From: SAR116 cluster bacterium
GTDB lineage: Bacteria; Pseudomonadota; Alphaproteobacteria; Puniceispirillales; UBA1172
NCBI GenBank assembly: GCA_002691725.1
Contig: NZIT01000065.1
Span: forward strand, 7,740-13,139
DNA: 5,400 bases
Direction of reading: 5' to 3'
In this document: positions 1 to 5,400 of the stretch, piece after piece
Layout of the letters: every line of letters starts with the position of its first letter
Numbering within the stretch: position 1 is the first letter of the stretch
Notes under the pieces: generated by a model
Seen by the model: the letters and a program-made list of their open reading frames with translations, nothing else
What the model was told of the DNA's origin: nothing
Databases searched by the model: none
Translations under genes and position numbers: made by a program

Positions 1-1065
1 GCCGCACTCAAACTCCATGAAGATTGGGGGACAACGCCTGCTGCCATTGATTGCTGTCTAGGGGTTGCTGATGCGATGGATGTTCAGGTCATGATCCATA
101 CCGATACGCTTAACGAAAGCGGGTATGTTGATAATACCATAGCAGCGATGAAAGGCCGTGTTATTCATGCCTTTCATACCGAGGGTGCTGGTGGCGGGCA
201 TGCGCCTGATATCATCAAGCTATGCGGGGTTGAGCATGTCATTCCTTCCTCAACAAATCCAACAATGCCCTATACGGTTAACACTCTGGAAGAGCATTTG
301 GATATGTTAATGGTATGCCATCATCTTGATAAATCTATCCCTGAAGATGTGGCTTTTGCCGAAAGCCGTATCAGAAAAGAAACCATAGCGGCAGAAGATA
401 TCCTTCATGATATGGGGGCGTTTTCTATCATTGCGTCGGACAGTCAAGCGATGGGACGGGTTGGTGAGGTCATCATTCGCACATGGCAGACTGCCCATAA
501 AATGAAACTACAACGCGGCAGACTAGCAGAAGAAACAGGTGATAACGACAATATCAGGGTCAAGCGGTATCTGGCAAAATACACAATTAACCCAGCGATC
601 TGTCATGGCATATCCAGCCATATCGGTTCTATTGAGGTTGGCAAGCGCGCCGATTTAGTGGTATGGCACCCGGCCTTTTTCGGAGTTAAGCCAGAAATGG
701 TCTTATTGGGAGGGAGCATTGCTGTCGCCCAGATGGGTGATCCAAATGCCTCTATTCCAACCCCGCAGCCGGTGCATACAAGGCCGATGTTTGCGGCTTA
801 TGGCGGGGCGCTTACGGCGACCTCTGTGTCTTTTGTTAGCGGCGCTGCGCAAGATGCCGGAATTGGAAAAACATATGGTCTCAAGAAACCGACTTTGCCC
901 GTAGCCTCGACAAGGAATATAGCCAAGGCGAGCATGGTGCATAATGACGTTTTGCCAGTAATTGAAGTTGATCCTGAAACCTATGAAGTGCGTGCTGATG
1001 GCGAATTGCTGACCTGCAAGCCAGCCGAAATTTTGCCGATGGCACAGCGCTATTTTCTCTATTGA
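1..1065 (+). CDS. ureC: Urease subunit alpha, C-terminal 354 residues (5' end outside window)
   Basis: This is the catalytic subunit of nickel urease, a cytoplasmic enzyme that hydrolyses urea to ammonia and carbamate. The frame is open from base 1 to the TGA at 1063-1065, so the gene starts upstream of the window. By alignment from memory with the 567-residue Klebsiella enzyme, the first residues ([10 protein letters not shown]) contain the carbamylated lysine that bridges the two nickel ions (Lys217 there, bases 10-12) and His219. The other nickel and active-site residues are present at the expected spacing: His246 (in MIHTD), His272 (HAFHTEG), Cys319-His320 of the mobile flap (MVCHH), Arg336 (SRIR) and Asp360 (SDSQAMGR). 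The end, MAQRYFLY, is the usual UreC terminus, and 354 residues is exactly the length expected from this point. Nothing suggests inactivation. It is the first visible gene of an operon with ureE, ureF and ureG; ureA, ureB and ureD are expected upstream but cannot be seen. Confidence 0.98.
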   Translation, partial: AALKLHEDWGTTPAAIDCCLGVADAMDVQVMIHTDTLNESGYVDNTIAAMKGRVIHAFHTEGAGGGHAPDIIKLCGVEHVIPSSTNPTMPYTVNTLEEHLDMLMVCHHLDKSIPEDVAFAESRIRKETIAAEDILHDMGAFSIIASDSQAMGRVGEVIIRTWQTAHKMKLQRGRLAEETGDNDNIRVKRYLAKYTINPAICHGISSHIGSIEVGKRADLVVWHPAFFGVKPEMVLLGGSIAVAQMGDPNASIPTPQPVHTRPMFAAYGGALTATSVSFVSGAAQDAGIGKTYGLKKPTLPVASTRNIAKASMVHNDVLPVIEVDPETYEVRADGELLTCKPAEILPMAQRYFLY

Positions 1066-1071
1066 TTGAAA

Positions 1072-1078
1072 GGGAGGG
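1072..1078 (+). promoter_or_regulatory. Ribosome binding site of ureE
   Basis: GGGAGGG lies just after the ureC stop and about six to seven bases before the ATG at 1085. It is a near-consensus Shine-Dalgarno sequence and supports that start codon for ureE. Confidence 0.75.
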
Positions 1079-1084
1079 TATCTT

Positions 1085-1591
1085 ATGCGCGTTTCTCAAA
1101 CCGTGACAACACTTGCCCCTGATGCGCATTGCGATGATGGCGTCAGCTTATCTTATGAGGCAAGATTTCTGCGCCGGAAAAAGCTAACCAGCGATAAGGG
1201 CGAGGCATTTTTAGTTGAATTAGCGGAAACACAATCGGTTAACTCAGGTGATGCTTTTGTGCTTGATGATGGGCGGCTGATTGCTGTGAAACCGGAGGTT
1301 GAGGCTCTTGTTGCGGTCAGGCATCATAATTTGTCTAGAATGGCATGGCATATTGGCAATCGCCATACCCCGTGCCAGTTTGGTGATGATGTTCTGCTCG
1401 TTCAGCGCGATAAAGTGCTTGAGAACATGCTGATCACTCTTGATGCTATGCTTACGCCTGTCGATGCGCCATTTACTCCCGAAGGTGGGGCTTATGGGCA
1501 TGGCCGTACTCTTAATCATTCTCACGGTGAAACGCATGGTGAGACTCACGGTGAGAATCACGGTCACTCCCACAGTCATTCCCATAGTTAA
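1085..1591 (+). CDS. ureE: Urease accessory protein UreE, nickel metallochaperone with His-rich tail
   Basis: UreE is a cytoplasmic, normally dimeric chaperone that delivers nickel to the UreD-UreF-UreG-urease activation complex. The product has 168 residues. The N-terminal part (about 1-75) resembles the UreE peptide-binding domain, with a run of basic residues (FLRRKKL, 28-34) and a GDAFVLDDGRLIAV stretch. The C-terminal metal-binding domain (about 76-133) carries HIGNRHTPCQ, whose His94 corresponds to the conserved nickel-binding histidine at the dimer interface. Residues 139-168 form a tail with ten histidines in thirty residues, built from repeats of His-Gly-Glu-Thr/Asn followed by alternating His-Ser. 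Such tails are known in many UreE proteins as extra nickel-binding or storage sites; they vary between species and are dispensable in some. The start at 1085 is backed by a strong Shine-Dalgarno sequence. The gene sits 19 bp after ureC and 8 bp before ureF, which fits one transcript. Confidence 0.96.
   Translation: MRVSQTVTTLAPDAHCDDGVSLSYEARFLRRKKLTSDKGEAFLVELAETQSVNSGDAFVLDDGRLIAVKPEVEALVAVRHHNLSRMAWHIGNRHTPCQFGDDVLLVQRDKVLENMLITLDAMLTPVDAPFTPEGGAYGHGRTLNHSHGETHGETHGENHGHSHSHSHS
1523..1588 (+). repeat. In-frame 12-bp repeats encoding the UreE histidine tail
   Basis: Four consecutive 12-base units start at 1523, 1535, 1547 and 1559. Each begins CA(C/T)GGT; the first three encode His-Gly-Glu-Thr/Asn and the fourth His-Gly-His-Ser. 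They grade into a run of CAC/CAT plus AGT/TCC codons (His-Ser) up to the stop. The unit length is a multiple of three, so copy-number changes would keep the reading frame. The units differ mainly at third codon positions, which shows the array is not very recent or is selected at the protein level. Confidence 0.8.
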
Positions 1592-1594
1592 GGA
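1590..1594 (+). promoter_or_regulatory. Ribosome binding site of ureF, overlapping the ureE stop
   Basis: AAGGA at 1590-1594 shares its first two bases with the TAA stop of ureE and lies five bases before the ureF ATG at 1600. The arrangement suggests translational coupling between the two genes. Confidence 0.6.
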
Positions 1595-1599
1595 TATTT

Positions 1600-2235
1600 A
1601 TGACTAACTATCAAGATACCGCCGCCATGTTGCAATCCTGGTTCTCGCCAGCGTTTCCCGTTGGCGGCTTCAATTATTCGCACGGGCTTGAAACGGCTAT
1701 TCAGACAGGTCTTGTGACAGATCAAAACAGCCTTTTTGACTGGATTTCAGGGGTTCTTAAAAATGGATCAGGTCGAAATGATGCGCTGTTTGTAAAAGCT
1801 GCGTATCGTGGCGAAGAATGCAATATGTTTTGCTTGAGTCTGGCCTCAAGTAAGGAAAGATATATGGAAACCCTTGAGCTGGGGTCAGCCTTCACCAAGA
1901 CCGTCAATAGCAGCTTTGGTCTAGCCTTGGAGGAAAATCTGGCCTATCCAGTTGCAGTTGGCTTGGCGGCGGCTTCGATTAAACTTGATCTACGGCTTAC
2001 CATCCAAAGCTTTTTGCAAAGCTTTGCCAGTAATCTGATATCGGTTGCTGTTCGGCATATTCCTCTTGGTCAAACCGCAGGACAATCCTGTCTTGCTAAG
2101 CTTTTGCCAATCATGAAAATGCTGACAGATGAGATTATGGCATCAAGTCTTCATGATATTGGCGGTTCTGCTGTCGTCTCTGATCTGGTGTCTATGCGCC
2201 ATGAATATGATGAAATGAGGATATATCGGACATGA
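1600..2235 (+). CDS. ureF: Urease accessory protein UreF
   Basis: UreF is an all-helical cytoplasmic protein that, with UreD/UreH, forms the scaffold that recruits UreG to apo-urease during nickel insertion. It is thought to help gate or couple the GTPase step. The product has 211 residues, slightly short of the roughly 225 usual in enterobacteria but complete at both ends. Family motifs in order are [18 protein letters not shown] (14-31), GSGRNDA (56-62), [11 protein letters not shown] (115-125), [13 protein letters not shown] (150-162), and the conserved C-terminal block DIGGSA with [13 protein letters not shown] (186-210). This block is the tail that contacts UreD/UreH in known complexes. 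The usual C-terminal Arg-Leu-Phe-Arg-Ser reads Arg-Ile-Tyr-Arg-Thr here, a conservative change. The stop overlaps the ureG start (ATGA, 2232-2235), so the two proteins are probably made in coupled fashion. Confidence 0.95.
   Translation: MTNYQDTAAMLQSWFSPAFPVGGFNYSHGLETAIQTGLVTDQNSLFDWISGVLKNGSGRNDALFVKAAYRGEECNMFCLSLASSKERYMETLELGSAFTKTVNSSFGLALEENLAYPVAVGLAAASIKLDLRLTIQSFLQSFASNLISVAVRHIPLGQTAGQSCLAKLLPIMKMLTDEIMASSLHDIGGSAVVSDLVSMRHEYDEMRIYRT
2005..2028 (+). repeat. Short tandem 12-bp duplication inside ureF
   Basis: Two adjacent 12-base units (2005-2016 and 2017-2028) share CAAAGCTTT, and each contains the palindrome AAAGCTTT. In frame they encode Gln-Ser-Phe-Leu and Gln-Ser-Phe-Ala, in a helical region around residues 136-143. 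It may be a small local duplication; no regulatory role is evident. Confidence 0.5.
2217..2221 (+). promoter_or_regulatory. Ribosome binding site of ureG inside ureF
   Basis: GAGGA lies within the last codons of ureF, ten bases before the ureG ATG at 2232. It fits the ATGA stop-start overlap and coupled translation. Confidence 0.5.
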
Positions 2236-2864
2236 CGGCACGATTGCAACATGGGCCTTTGCGCGTTGGTATTGGGGGGCCAGTGGGCGCTGGCAAGACC
2301 AGCCTGACCGAAGCACTGTGCCGCGCTTTGGCTCACCGTCTTTCGATGGCGGTGATCACTAATGATATTTATACAAGAGAAGACGCGGATTATCTGGTCA
2401 GGGCGCAAGCCTTAACCCAAGACCGCATCAGAGGTGTTGAGACGGGCGGCTGCCCGCATACGGCTATCAGAGAAGATGCCTCAATTAACCTGGCAATGGT
2501 TGAGGAGCTGAAAGAGACATTTCCAGACCTTGATCTCATTCTCATTGAATCGGGCGGGGATAATCTTGCGGCTAATTTTAGCCCTGAACTGGCTGACCTG
2601 ACTATATATATGATTGATGTGGCTATGGGTGCTGATATTCCGCGCAAGAAAGGGCCGGCATTGATGCGGTCGGATTTGCTTGTGGTCAATAAGGTTGAAC
2701 TGGCGCCATATGTTGATGTTGATCTTGAACAAATGCAAGCTGACACCAAAGCAAACCGTGAAGGGCGGCCATTTGTTTTTGGCTCAATGCGGAAAAATCA
2801 TGGGGTTGATGCGGTGGTGGCGTTTCTTATCGCCGAAGGCGGCTTGCAGCTAAAGCAAGGCTGA
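2232..2864 (+). CDS. ureG: Urease accessory protein UreG, SIMIBI-class GTPase
   Basis: UreG is a cytoplasmic GTPase of the HypB/UreG family. It binds nickel as a GTP-dependent dimer and delivers it to apo-urease in complex with UreF and UreD/UreH. The product has 210 residues, a normal length. Motifs in order are the Walker A P-loop [10 protein letters not shown] (15-24), [13 protein letters not shown] (43-55), the Glu-Thr-Gly-Gly-Cys-Pro-His block whose Cys74-Pro-His76 is the conserved nickel site at the dimer interface, and ESGGDN (106-111), the Walker B-like/G3 region. There is no His-rich N-terminal extension, so the histidine load of this operon is in UreE. One oddity is the base-recognition motif, normally Asn-Lys-x-Asp, which reads NKVE (153-156, bases 2688-2699); Glu replaces the Asp that hydrogen-bonds the guanine ring. 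All other motifs are intact, so the gene is probably functional. It overlaps ureF by four bases and is the last urease gene visible. Confidence 0.96.
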   Translation: MTARLQHGPLRVGIGGPVGAGKTSLTEALCRALAHRLSMAVITNDIYTREDADYLVRAQALTQDRIRGVETGGCPHTAIREDASINLAMVEELKETFPDLDLILIESGGDNLAANFSPELADLTIYMIDVAMGADIPRKKGPALMRSDLLVVNKVELAPYVDVDLEQMQADTKANREGRPFVFGSMRKNHGVDAVVAFLIAEGGLQLKQG

Positions 2865-2885
2865 GGGTTATCGCAATTCAGTTGC

Positions 2886-2931
2886 TGATAATGGTGTGAG
2901 AGAATACTCTGGAAATCCAATTATCATTTTT
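2886..2931 (+). terminator. Possible weak terminator or attenuator hairpin after ureG
   Basis: TGATAATGG (2886-2894) can pair with CCAATTATCA (2917-2926), leaving one bulged A at 2919. The enclosed segment holds a second small stem, AGAG/CTCT (2899-2902 with 2907-2910, loop AATA). Five T residues follow (2927-2931). This is the layout of an intrinsic terminator, but the stem is AT-rich and the T tract short, so it may only attenuate transcription into the next gene. The 81-bp gap between ureG and the PLP enzyme gene contains no other clear signal and no convincing promoter. Confidence 0.3.
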
Positions 2932-2945
2932 GATGAGACATACGC

Positions 2946-4001
2946 ATGACATCTAAAGCCATATCGCTTGAAGCCAGAATAGCTGAGATACCGAGGCAGA
3001 ATATTTGTGACGGATTTACAAAAATGACACGCCTGGATCAGCTATCAGAAGACATGGGCATTGAGCTGTGGATGAAGCGTGATGATGAAGCAGGACCAAG
3101 TTTTGGCGGCAATAAATCAAGACAGCTGGAATATTATTTTGGCGCGGCAGTTGCTCAAAACGCGGATACAATCTTAATCACTGGTGCCGTTCAATCCAAC
3201 TTTGTGCGCTTAGCGGCCGCCATTGCCAACCGATTTAAGATGAAGGCGATTGTCCAGCTTGAGGAGAGGGTCAAAGACCCTGATCAGCTTTATCGGTCAT
3301 CAGGGAATGTCTTGCTCAATCAATTGCTTGGCGCTGAGATTCTTTATTATCCTGATGGTGAGGACGAAGAAGGGGCAGATGCCGTGCTTTATGAACGGGC
3401 AAATGCATTGCGCAGGCAGGGCAAAAATCCCTATGTTATTCCCTTATCGGGGAATAAGCCGCCTCTTGGTGCGTTGGGATATGTTCAATGTGCTAAAGAA
3501 ATTATGGACCAATCCAGCCAAGCCTTTGATCATGTTGTTGTTGGTACAGGGAGCGGGGCGACGCATCTGGGGCTAACCGCAGGAATGAAATATTACTGCC
3601 CGTCAGCGCAAGTGACAGGGTCATGTGTGCGCCGCCCTAAAGGTGAACAACAGCAAAGATTATCGCGTCTTGCCAATCAATTTAATGAAATGGTGGAACA
3701 GCCAGAATATCTTACCGACAGTGATTTTAATATCTGGGATGGGGCATTTTTGCCGGGCTATGGCAAACTTAGCGATAAAGCGGCGGCGGCACTGATTAAG
3801 ATGGCCAGAAGCGAGGGATATATTCTTGATCCTGTCTATACAGCAAAATCATTTGCGGCTGTTCCGGGATTGCTGGAGGAAGGATTTATTAACAAGGGCA
3901 GTCGGGTTCTATTCGTTCACACTGGTGGCTTGGGTGCATTTTTTTCTTATCAAAATGAGCTTATCTCTTTTTTAGATAGTGGGAGATACAAGCATAAATA
4001 A
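2946..4001 (+). CDS. PLP-dependent enzyme of the D-cysteine desulfhydrase / ACC deaminase family
   Basis: The product (351 residues, full family length) is a fold-type II pyridoxal-phosphate enzyme, predicted cytoplasmic. Relatives open small amino acids by elimination, typically giving ammonia and a 2-oxoacid; examples are D-cysteine desulfhydrase, L-cysteate sulfo-lyase and ACC deaminase. Visible motifs are WMKRDD (42-47), GGNKSRQLEY with the PLP-binding Lys57, GAVQSNF (80-86) with the Ser84 equivalent, SGNVLLNQLLGAE (119-131), the phosphate-binding loop GTGSGATHLGL (200-210), DPVYTAKSF (295-303) and VHTGG (324-328). At the two positions reported to separate ACC deaminase (Glu and Leu) from D-cysteine desulfhydrase (Ser and Thr in engineered forms), this protein has Thr299 and Thr326, so ACC deaminase is unlikely. 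However, Phe86 replaces the His (desulfhydrases) or Gln (ACC deaminases) normally seen there, so the substrate is unknown. ATG 2946 is the first possible start, because an in-frame TGA lies at 2934-2936; its Shine-Dalgarno sequence is weak. The gene precedes a peptide-type binding protein. Confidence 0.88.
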   Translation: MTSKAISLEARIAEIPRQNICDGFTKMTRLDQLSEDMGIELWMKRDDEAGPSFGGNKSRQLEYYFGAAVAQNADTILITGAVQSNFVRLAAAIANRFKMKAIVQLEERVKDPDQLYRSSGNVLLNQLLGAEILYYPDGEDEEGADAVLYERANALRRQGKNPYVIPLSGNKPPLGALGYVQCAKEIMDQSSQAFDHVVVGTGSGATHLGLTAGMKYYCPSAQVTGSCVRRPKGEQQQRLSRLANQFNEMVEQPEYLTDSDFNIWDGAFLPGYGKLSDKAAAALIKMARSEGYILDPVYTAKSFAAVPGLLEEGFINKGSRVLFVHTGGLGAFFSYQNELISFLDSGRYKHK

Positions 4002-4002
4002 T

Positions 4003-4031
4003 TTGACACATCACCAGTGATAATTAATGAT
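4003..4031 (+). promoter_or_regulatory. Candidate promoter for the substrate-binding protein gene
   Basis: A perfect -35 consensus, TTGACA, is at 4003-4008, right after the stop of the PLP enzyme gene. At the ideal 17-base spacing the -10 would be AATGAT (4026-4031), only three of six matches to TATAAT, in a strongly AT-rich tract. A small dyad, TCAC-CA-GTGA (4011-4020), lies in the spacer and could be an operator half-site pair, which is speculative. The gap is long enough (86 bp) for an independent promoter. Confidence 0.35.
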
Positions 4032-4060
4032 ATTTTTAATAATCAGAATTTAATAAAAAT
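4032..4060. repeat. AT-only inverted repeat in the 5' leader of the binding-protein gene
   Basis: ATTTTTAATAA (4032-4042) pairs with TTAATAAAAAT (4050-4060) at ten of eleven positions, around a seven-base loop. Both arms are entirely A/T and each flank carries a five-base T or A tract. It could be a protein-binding site or a weak bidirectional terminator for the upstream gene, but an all-A/T stem is thermodynamically weak and such dyads arise easily in AT-rich gaps. Confidence 0.4.
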
Positions 4061-4076
4061 GAATACGTTTCTAAAT

Positions 4077-4081
4077 GGGAG
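4077..4081 (+). promoter_or_regulatory. Ribosome binding site of the substrate-binding protein gene
   Basis: GGGAG is six bases before the ATG at 4088. This decides the start against the nearby out-of-frame ATGs at 4059 and 4075, and it places a signal peptide exactly at the N-terminus. Confidence 0.65.
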
Positions 4082-4087
4082 TCTAAA

Positions 4088-5400
4088 ATGAGAAATATTT
4101 TTAAAGCCAGCCTTGTAGCATTAGCTCTAATATTGAGCACTGTTACCGCAAAGGCACAAGAAGCAGGAGGCACGTTAGCGTTTCTGGTTCAACCAGAGCC
4201 GCCAACACTTGCATCATATGTATCAACATCTGGTCCAATTGGGCTGGTTATGCCTAAAGTATATGAAGGTCTGTTTGACTATGACAATGATGGTAAGATG
4301 GTACCGATGCTTGCTGAAAGTTTCGAAATGAGTGCTGACGGTAAGATGGTCACATTCAATTTAAGAAAAGGCGTACGCTGGCATGATGGTGAGCCGTTCA
4401 CTTCGGCTGATGTCAAGTTTACTATTCTGGAAGTGTTGAAAAAAGTTCACCCACGCGGCCCGAACTCTTTCCGCGAAGTTAGCCGAATAGATACTCCAGA
4501 CGATCATACAGCGATTTTCCATCTTGATAATCCGGCACCTTATATGATGCGGTCATTTTCGGCATATGAATCCCCTATGGTTCCGATGCACCTGCTAGAA
4601 GGTCAGGATATCAAGTCTGCGCCATTGGCTAATAATCCTGTTGGCACAGGGCCGTTTAAGTTTGTTGAGTGGAAAAAAGGTCAGTATATCCGTCTTGATA
4701 AGAATGAAGATTACTGGCAAGAGGGCTTGCCCTATCTTGACCGGATTGTTGGACGCTTCATTCCTGATGCGTCAACCAGAACTGCTGCCATGGAAAATGG
4801 TGAAGTCATGTATGCCGCCTATAATGCTATTCCAAATATTGATGCCGTTCGGCTCAAGGAACGCGATGATATTGGTGTAACAACAGACGGCTATTCCATG
4901 ATTAACCCGATGGCATTGATTGAGTTCAATACCAAAGAGGGGCCATTTGTTGATCCTGCTATCCGCCGGGCAATCTCTACGGCAATTGATCGCCGCTTTA
5001 TGATTGATACCATTTTCTTCGGTTATGGAAAGCCTGCGACAAGTGCGTTGAGCAGTAACTATAAAGCAACGAACTTGCATGCTGAAATGCCTAACTATCC
5101 TGAAAAGGGTGATGTTGATGCTGCTAATGCCATGCTCGATGCCGCTGGCTACGCGAGAGATGGTGATGGTGTCCGCATGCGCGCGGTACTTGATATTATT
5201 CCTTATGGTGAAGATTGGCGCCGGGCAGGAGAATATCTGAAGCAGGCCATGGGCGATATCGGAATTGAGATTGAGTTAAGATACGAAGACGTTCCAACCT
5301 GGTTGAAGCGTGTCTATCATAACTATGATTTCGAAATGAATGTGAACTACTTCTATCAATTGCCAGACCCTGTGCTGGGTGTTCACCGTCATTATGGCAC
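4088..5400 (+). CDS. ABC transporter substrate-binding protein, family 5 (peptide type), 3' end outside window
   Basis: This is the periplasmic solute-binding component of a peptide/opine/nickel-class ABC importer (SBP_bac_5 family, OppA/DppA-like). The frame stays open to the window edge, giving 437 complete codons of an expected 510-540. Residues 1-23 form a Sec signal peptide: Arg2/Lys6, a hydrophobic core from about 7 to 20, and an Ala-Lys-Ala cleavage motif before Gln24. No lipobox cysteine is seen, so the mature protein should be free in the periplasm. Family hallmarks are KVYEGLFDYD (57-66), the signature RKGVRWHDGEPFTSADV (93-109), NPVGTGPFKFVEWKKG (183-198), DPAIRRAISTAIDR (289-302) and PDPVLGVHRHY (426-436). 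The ligand cannot be read from the sequence. A nickel role is tempting beside urease, but the motifs are those of general peptide binders and no nickel-specific feature is evident. Permease and ATPase genes would be expected downstream. The preceding PLP enzyme may act on the imported compound, which is inference. Confidence 0.93.
   Translation, partial: MRNIFKASLVALALILSTVTAKAQEAGGTLAFLVQPEPPTLASYVSTSGPIGLVMPKVYEGLFDYDNDGKMVPMLAESFEMSADGKMVTFNLRKGVRWHDGEPFTSADVKFTILEVLKKVHPRGPNSFREVSRIDTPDDHTAIFHLDNPAPYMMRSFSAYESPMVPMHLLEGQDIKSAPLANNPVGTGPFKFVEWKKGQYIRLDKNEDYWQEGLPYLDRIVGRFIPDASTRTAAMENGEVMYAAYNAIPNIDAVRLKERDDIGVTTDGYSMINPMALIEFNTKEGPFVDPAIRRAISTAIDRRFMIDTIFFGYGKPATSALSSNYKATNLHAEMPNYPEKGDVDAANAMLDAAGYARDGDGVRMRAVLDIIPYGEDWRRAGEYLKQAMGDIGIEIELRYEDVPTWLKRVYHNYDFEMNVNYFYQLPDPVLGVHRHYG

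Noticed and set aside
1523..1588. CRISPR-like or non-coding tandem repeat array
   Set aside because: The units are only 12 bases, without spacers, in frame with ureE, and encode a His-rich tail of a type well known in UreE.
2390..2749. Antisense open reading frame of 119 codons opposite ureG
   Set aside because: It lies entirely opposite a gene with clear UreG motifs, and its translation is low in recognisable motifs and looks like a frame shadow. The same applies to the antisense frames at 307-498, 703-942, 881-1129, 1244-1585, 1722-1907, 2151-2408, 2481-2738 and 4772-5080.
2865..2945. Promoter or riboswitch upstream of the PLP enzyme gene
   Set aside because: No convincing paired -35/-10 hexamers are seen, and 81 bp with one weak imperfect hairpin matches no riboswitch class I recognise.
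3250..3576. Same-strand open reading frame of 108 codons inside the PLP enzyme gene
   Set aside because: It is out of frame within a gene with intact family motifs and has no ribosome binding site of note. The short frames at 719-904 and 4641-4880 are rejected for the same reason.
2946..4001. ACC deaminase (acdS) as the specific identity
   Set aside because: The positions that carry Glu and Leu in ACC deaminases are Thr299 and Thr326 here, and the QSNQ motif is absent.
4088..5400. Nickel-binding protein NikA supplying the urease
   Set aside because: Family 5 includes NikA, and the location next to urease is suggestive, but the visible motifs are those of general peptide-type binding proteins. 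The PLP enzyme gene and two intergenic gaps separate it from the urease genes.

Overview
The window looks like part of a chromosome from a Gram-negative bacterium, most likely an alphaproteobacterium. This placement rests on the structural-then-accessory urease gene order C-E-F-G, the protein sequences, a periplasmic binding protein with a Sec signal peptide, and a moderate GC content judged by eye. A marine, SAR116-like lineage is a guess and cannot be settled from this sequence alone. All genes lie on the + strand and are tightly packed. The longest gene-free stretches are only 81 bp (2865-2945) and 86 bp (4002-4087).

Positions 1-2864 hold the distal half of a urease operon. It starts with the 3' part of ureC, cut by the window edge just before the nickel-bridging lysine. 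It continues with ureE (nickel chaperone with a repeat-built His-rich tail), ureF (activation factor) and ureG (GTPase). Spacing is 19 bp, 8 bp and a 4-bp ATGA overlap, so these genes are almost certainly co-transcribed. UreC hydrolyses urea to ammonia and carbamate. UreE, UreF and UreG, with UreD/UreH (not in this window), load nickel and CO2 into the active site. ureA, ureB and ureD would be expected upstream.

Positions 2946-4001 encode an intact fold-type II PLP enzyme of the D-cysteine desulfhydrase / ACC deaminase family. Its key residues are closer to the desulfhydrase side, but the residue after the QSN motif matches neither named activity. An imperfect hairpin followed by five T residues lies between ureG and this gene.

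Positions 4088-5400 hold the 5' part (about 437 residues) of a family 5 substrate-binding protein of a peptide-type ABC transporter, with a clear signal peptide. It follows an AT-rich gap that contains a consensus TTGACA and an almost all-A/T inverted repeat. The remaining transporter genes would be expected downstream.

A plausible shared theme is nitrogen scavenging: urease and the PLP deaminase-type enzyme both release ammonia, and the transporter would bring in an amino compound or peptide. That theme is inference. I found no CRISPR array, RNA gene, insertion sequence, phage gene or defence system, and nothing that amounts to a clearly new system. The most unusual points are the PLP enzyme's active-site variation and the NKVE in place of NKxD in UreG.
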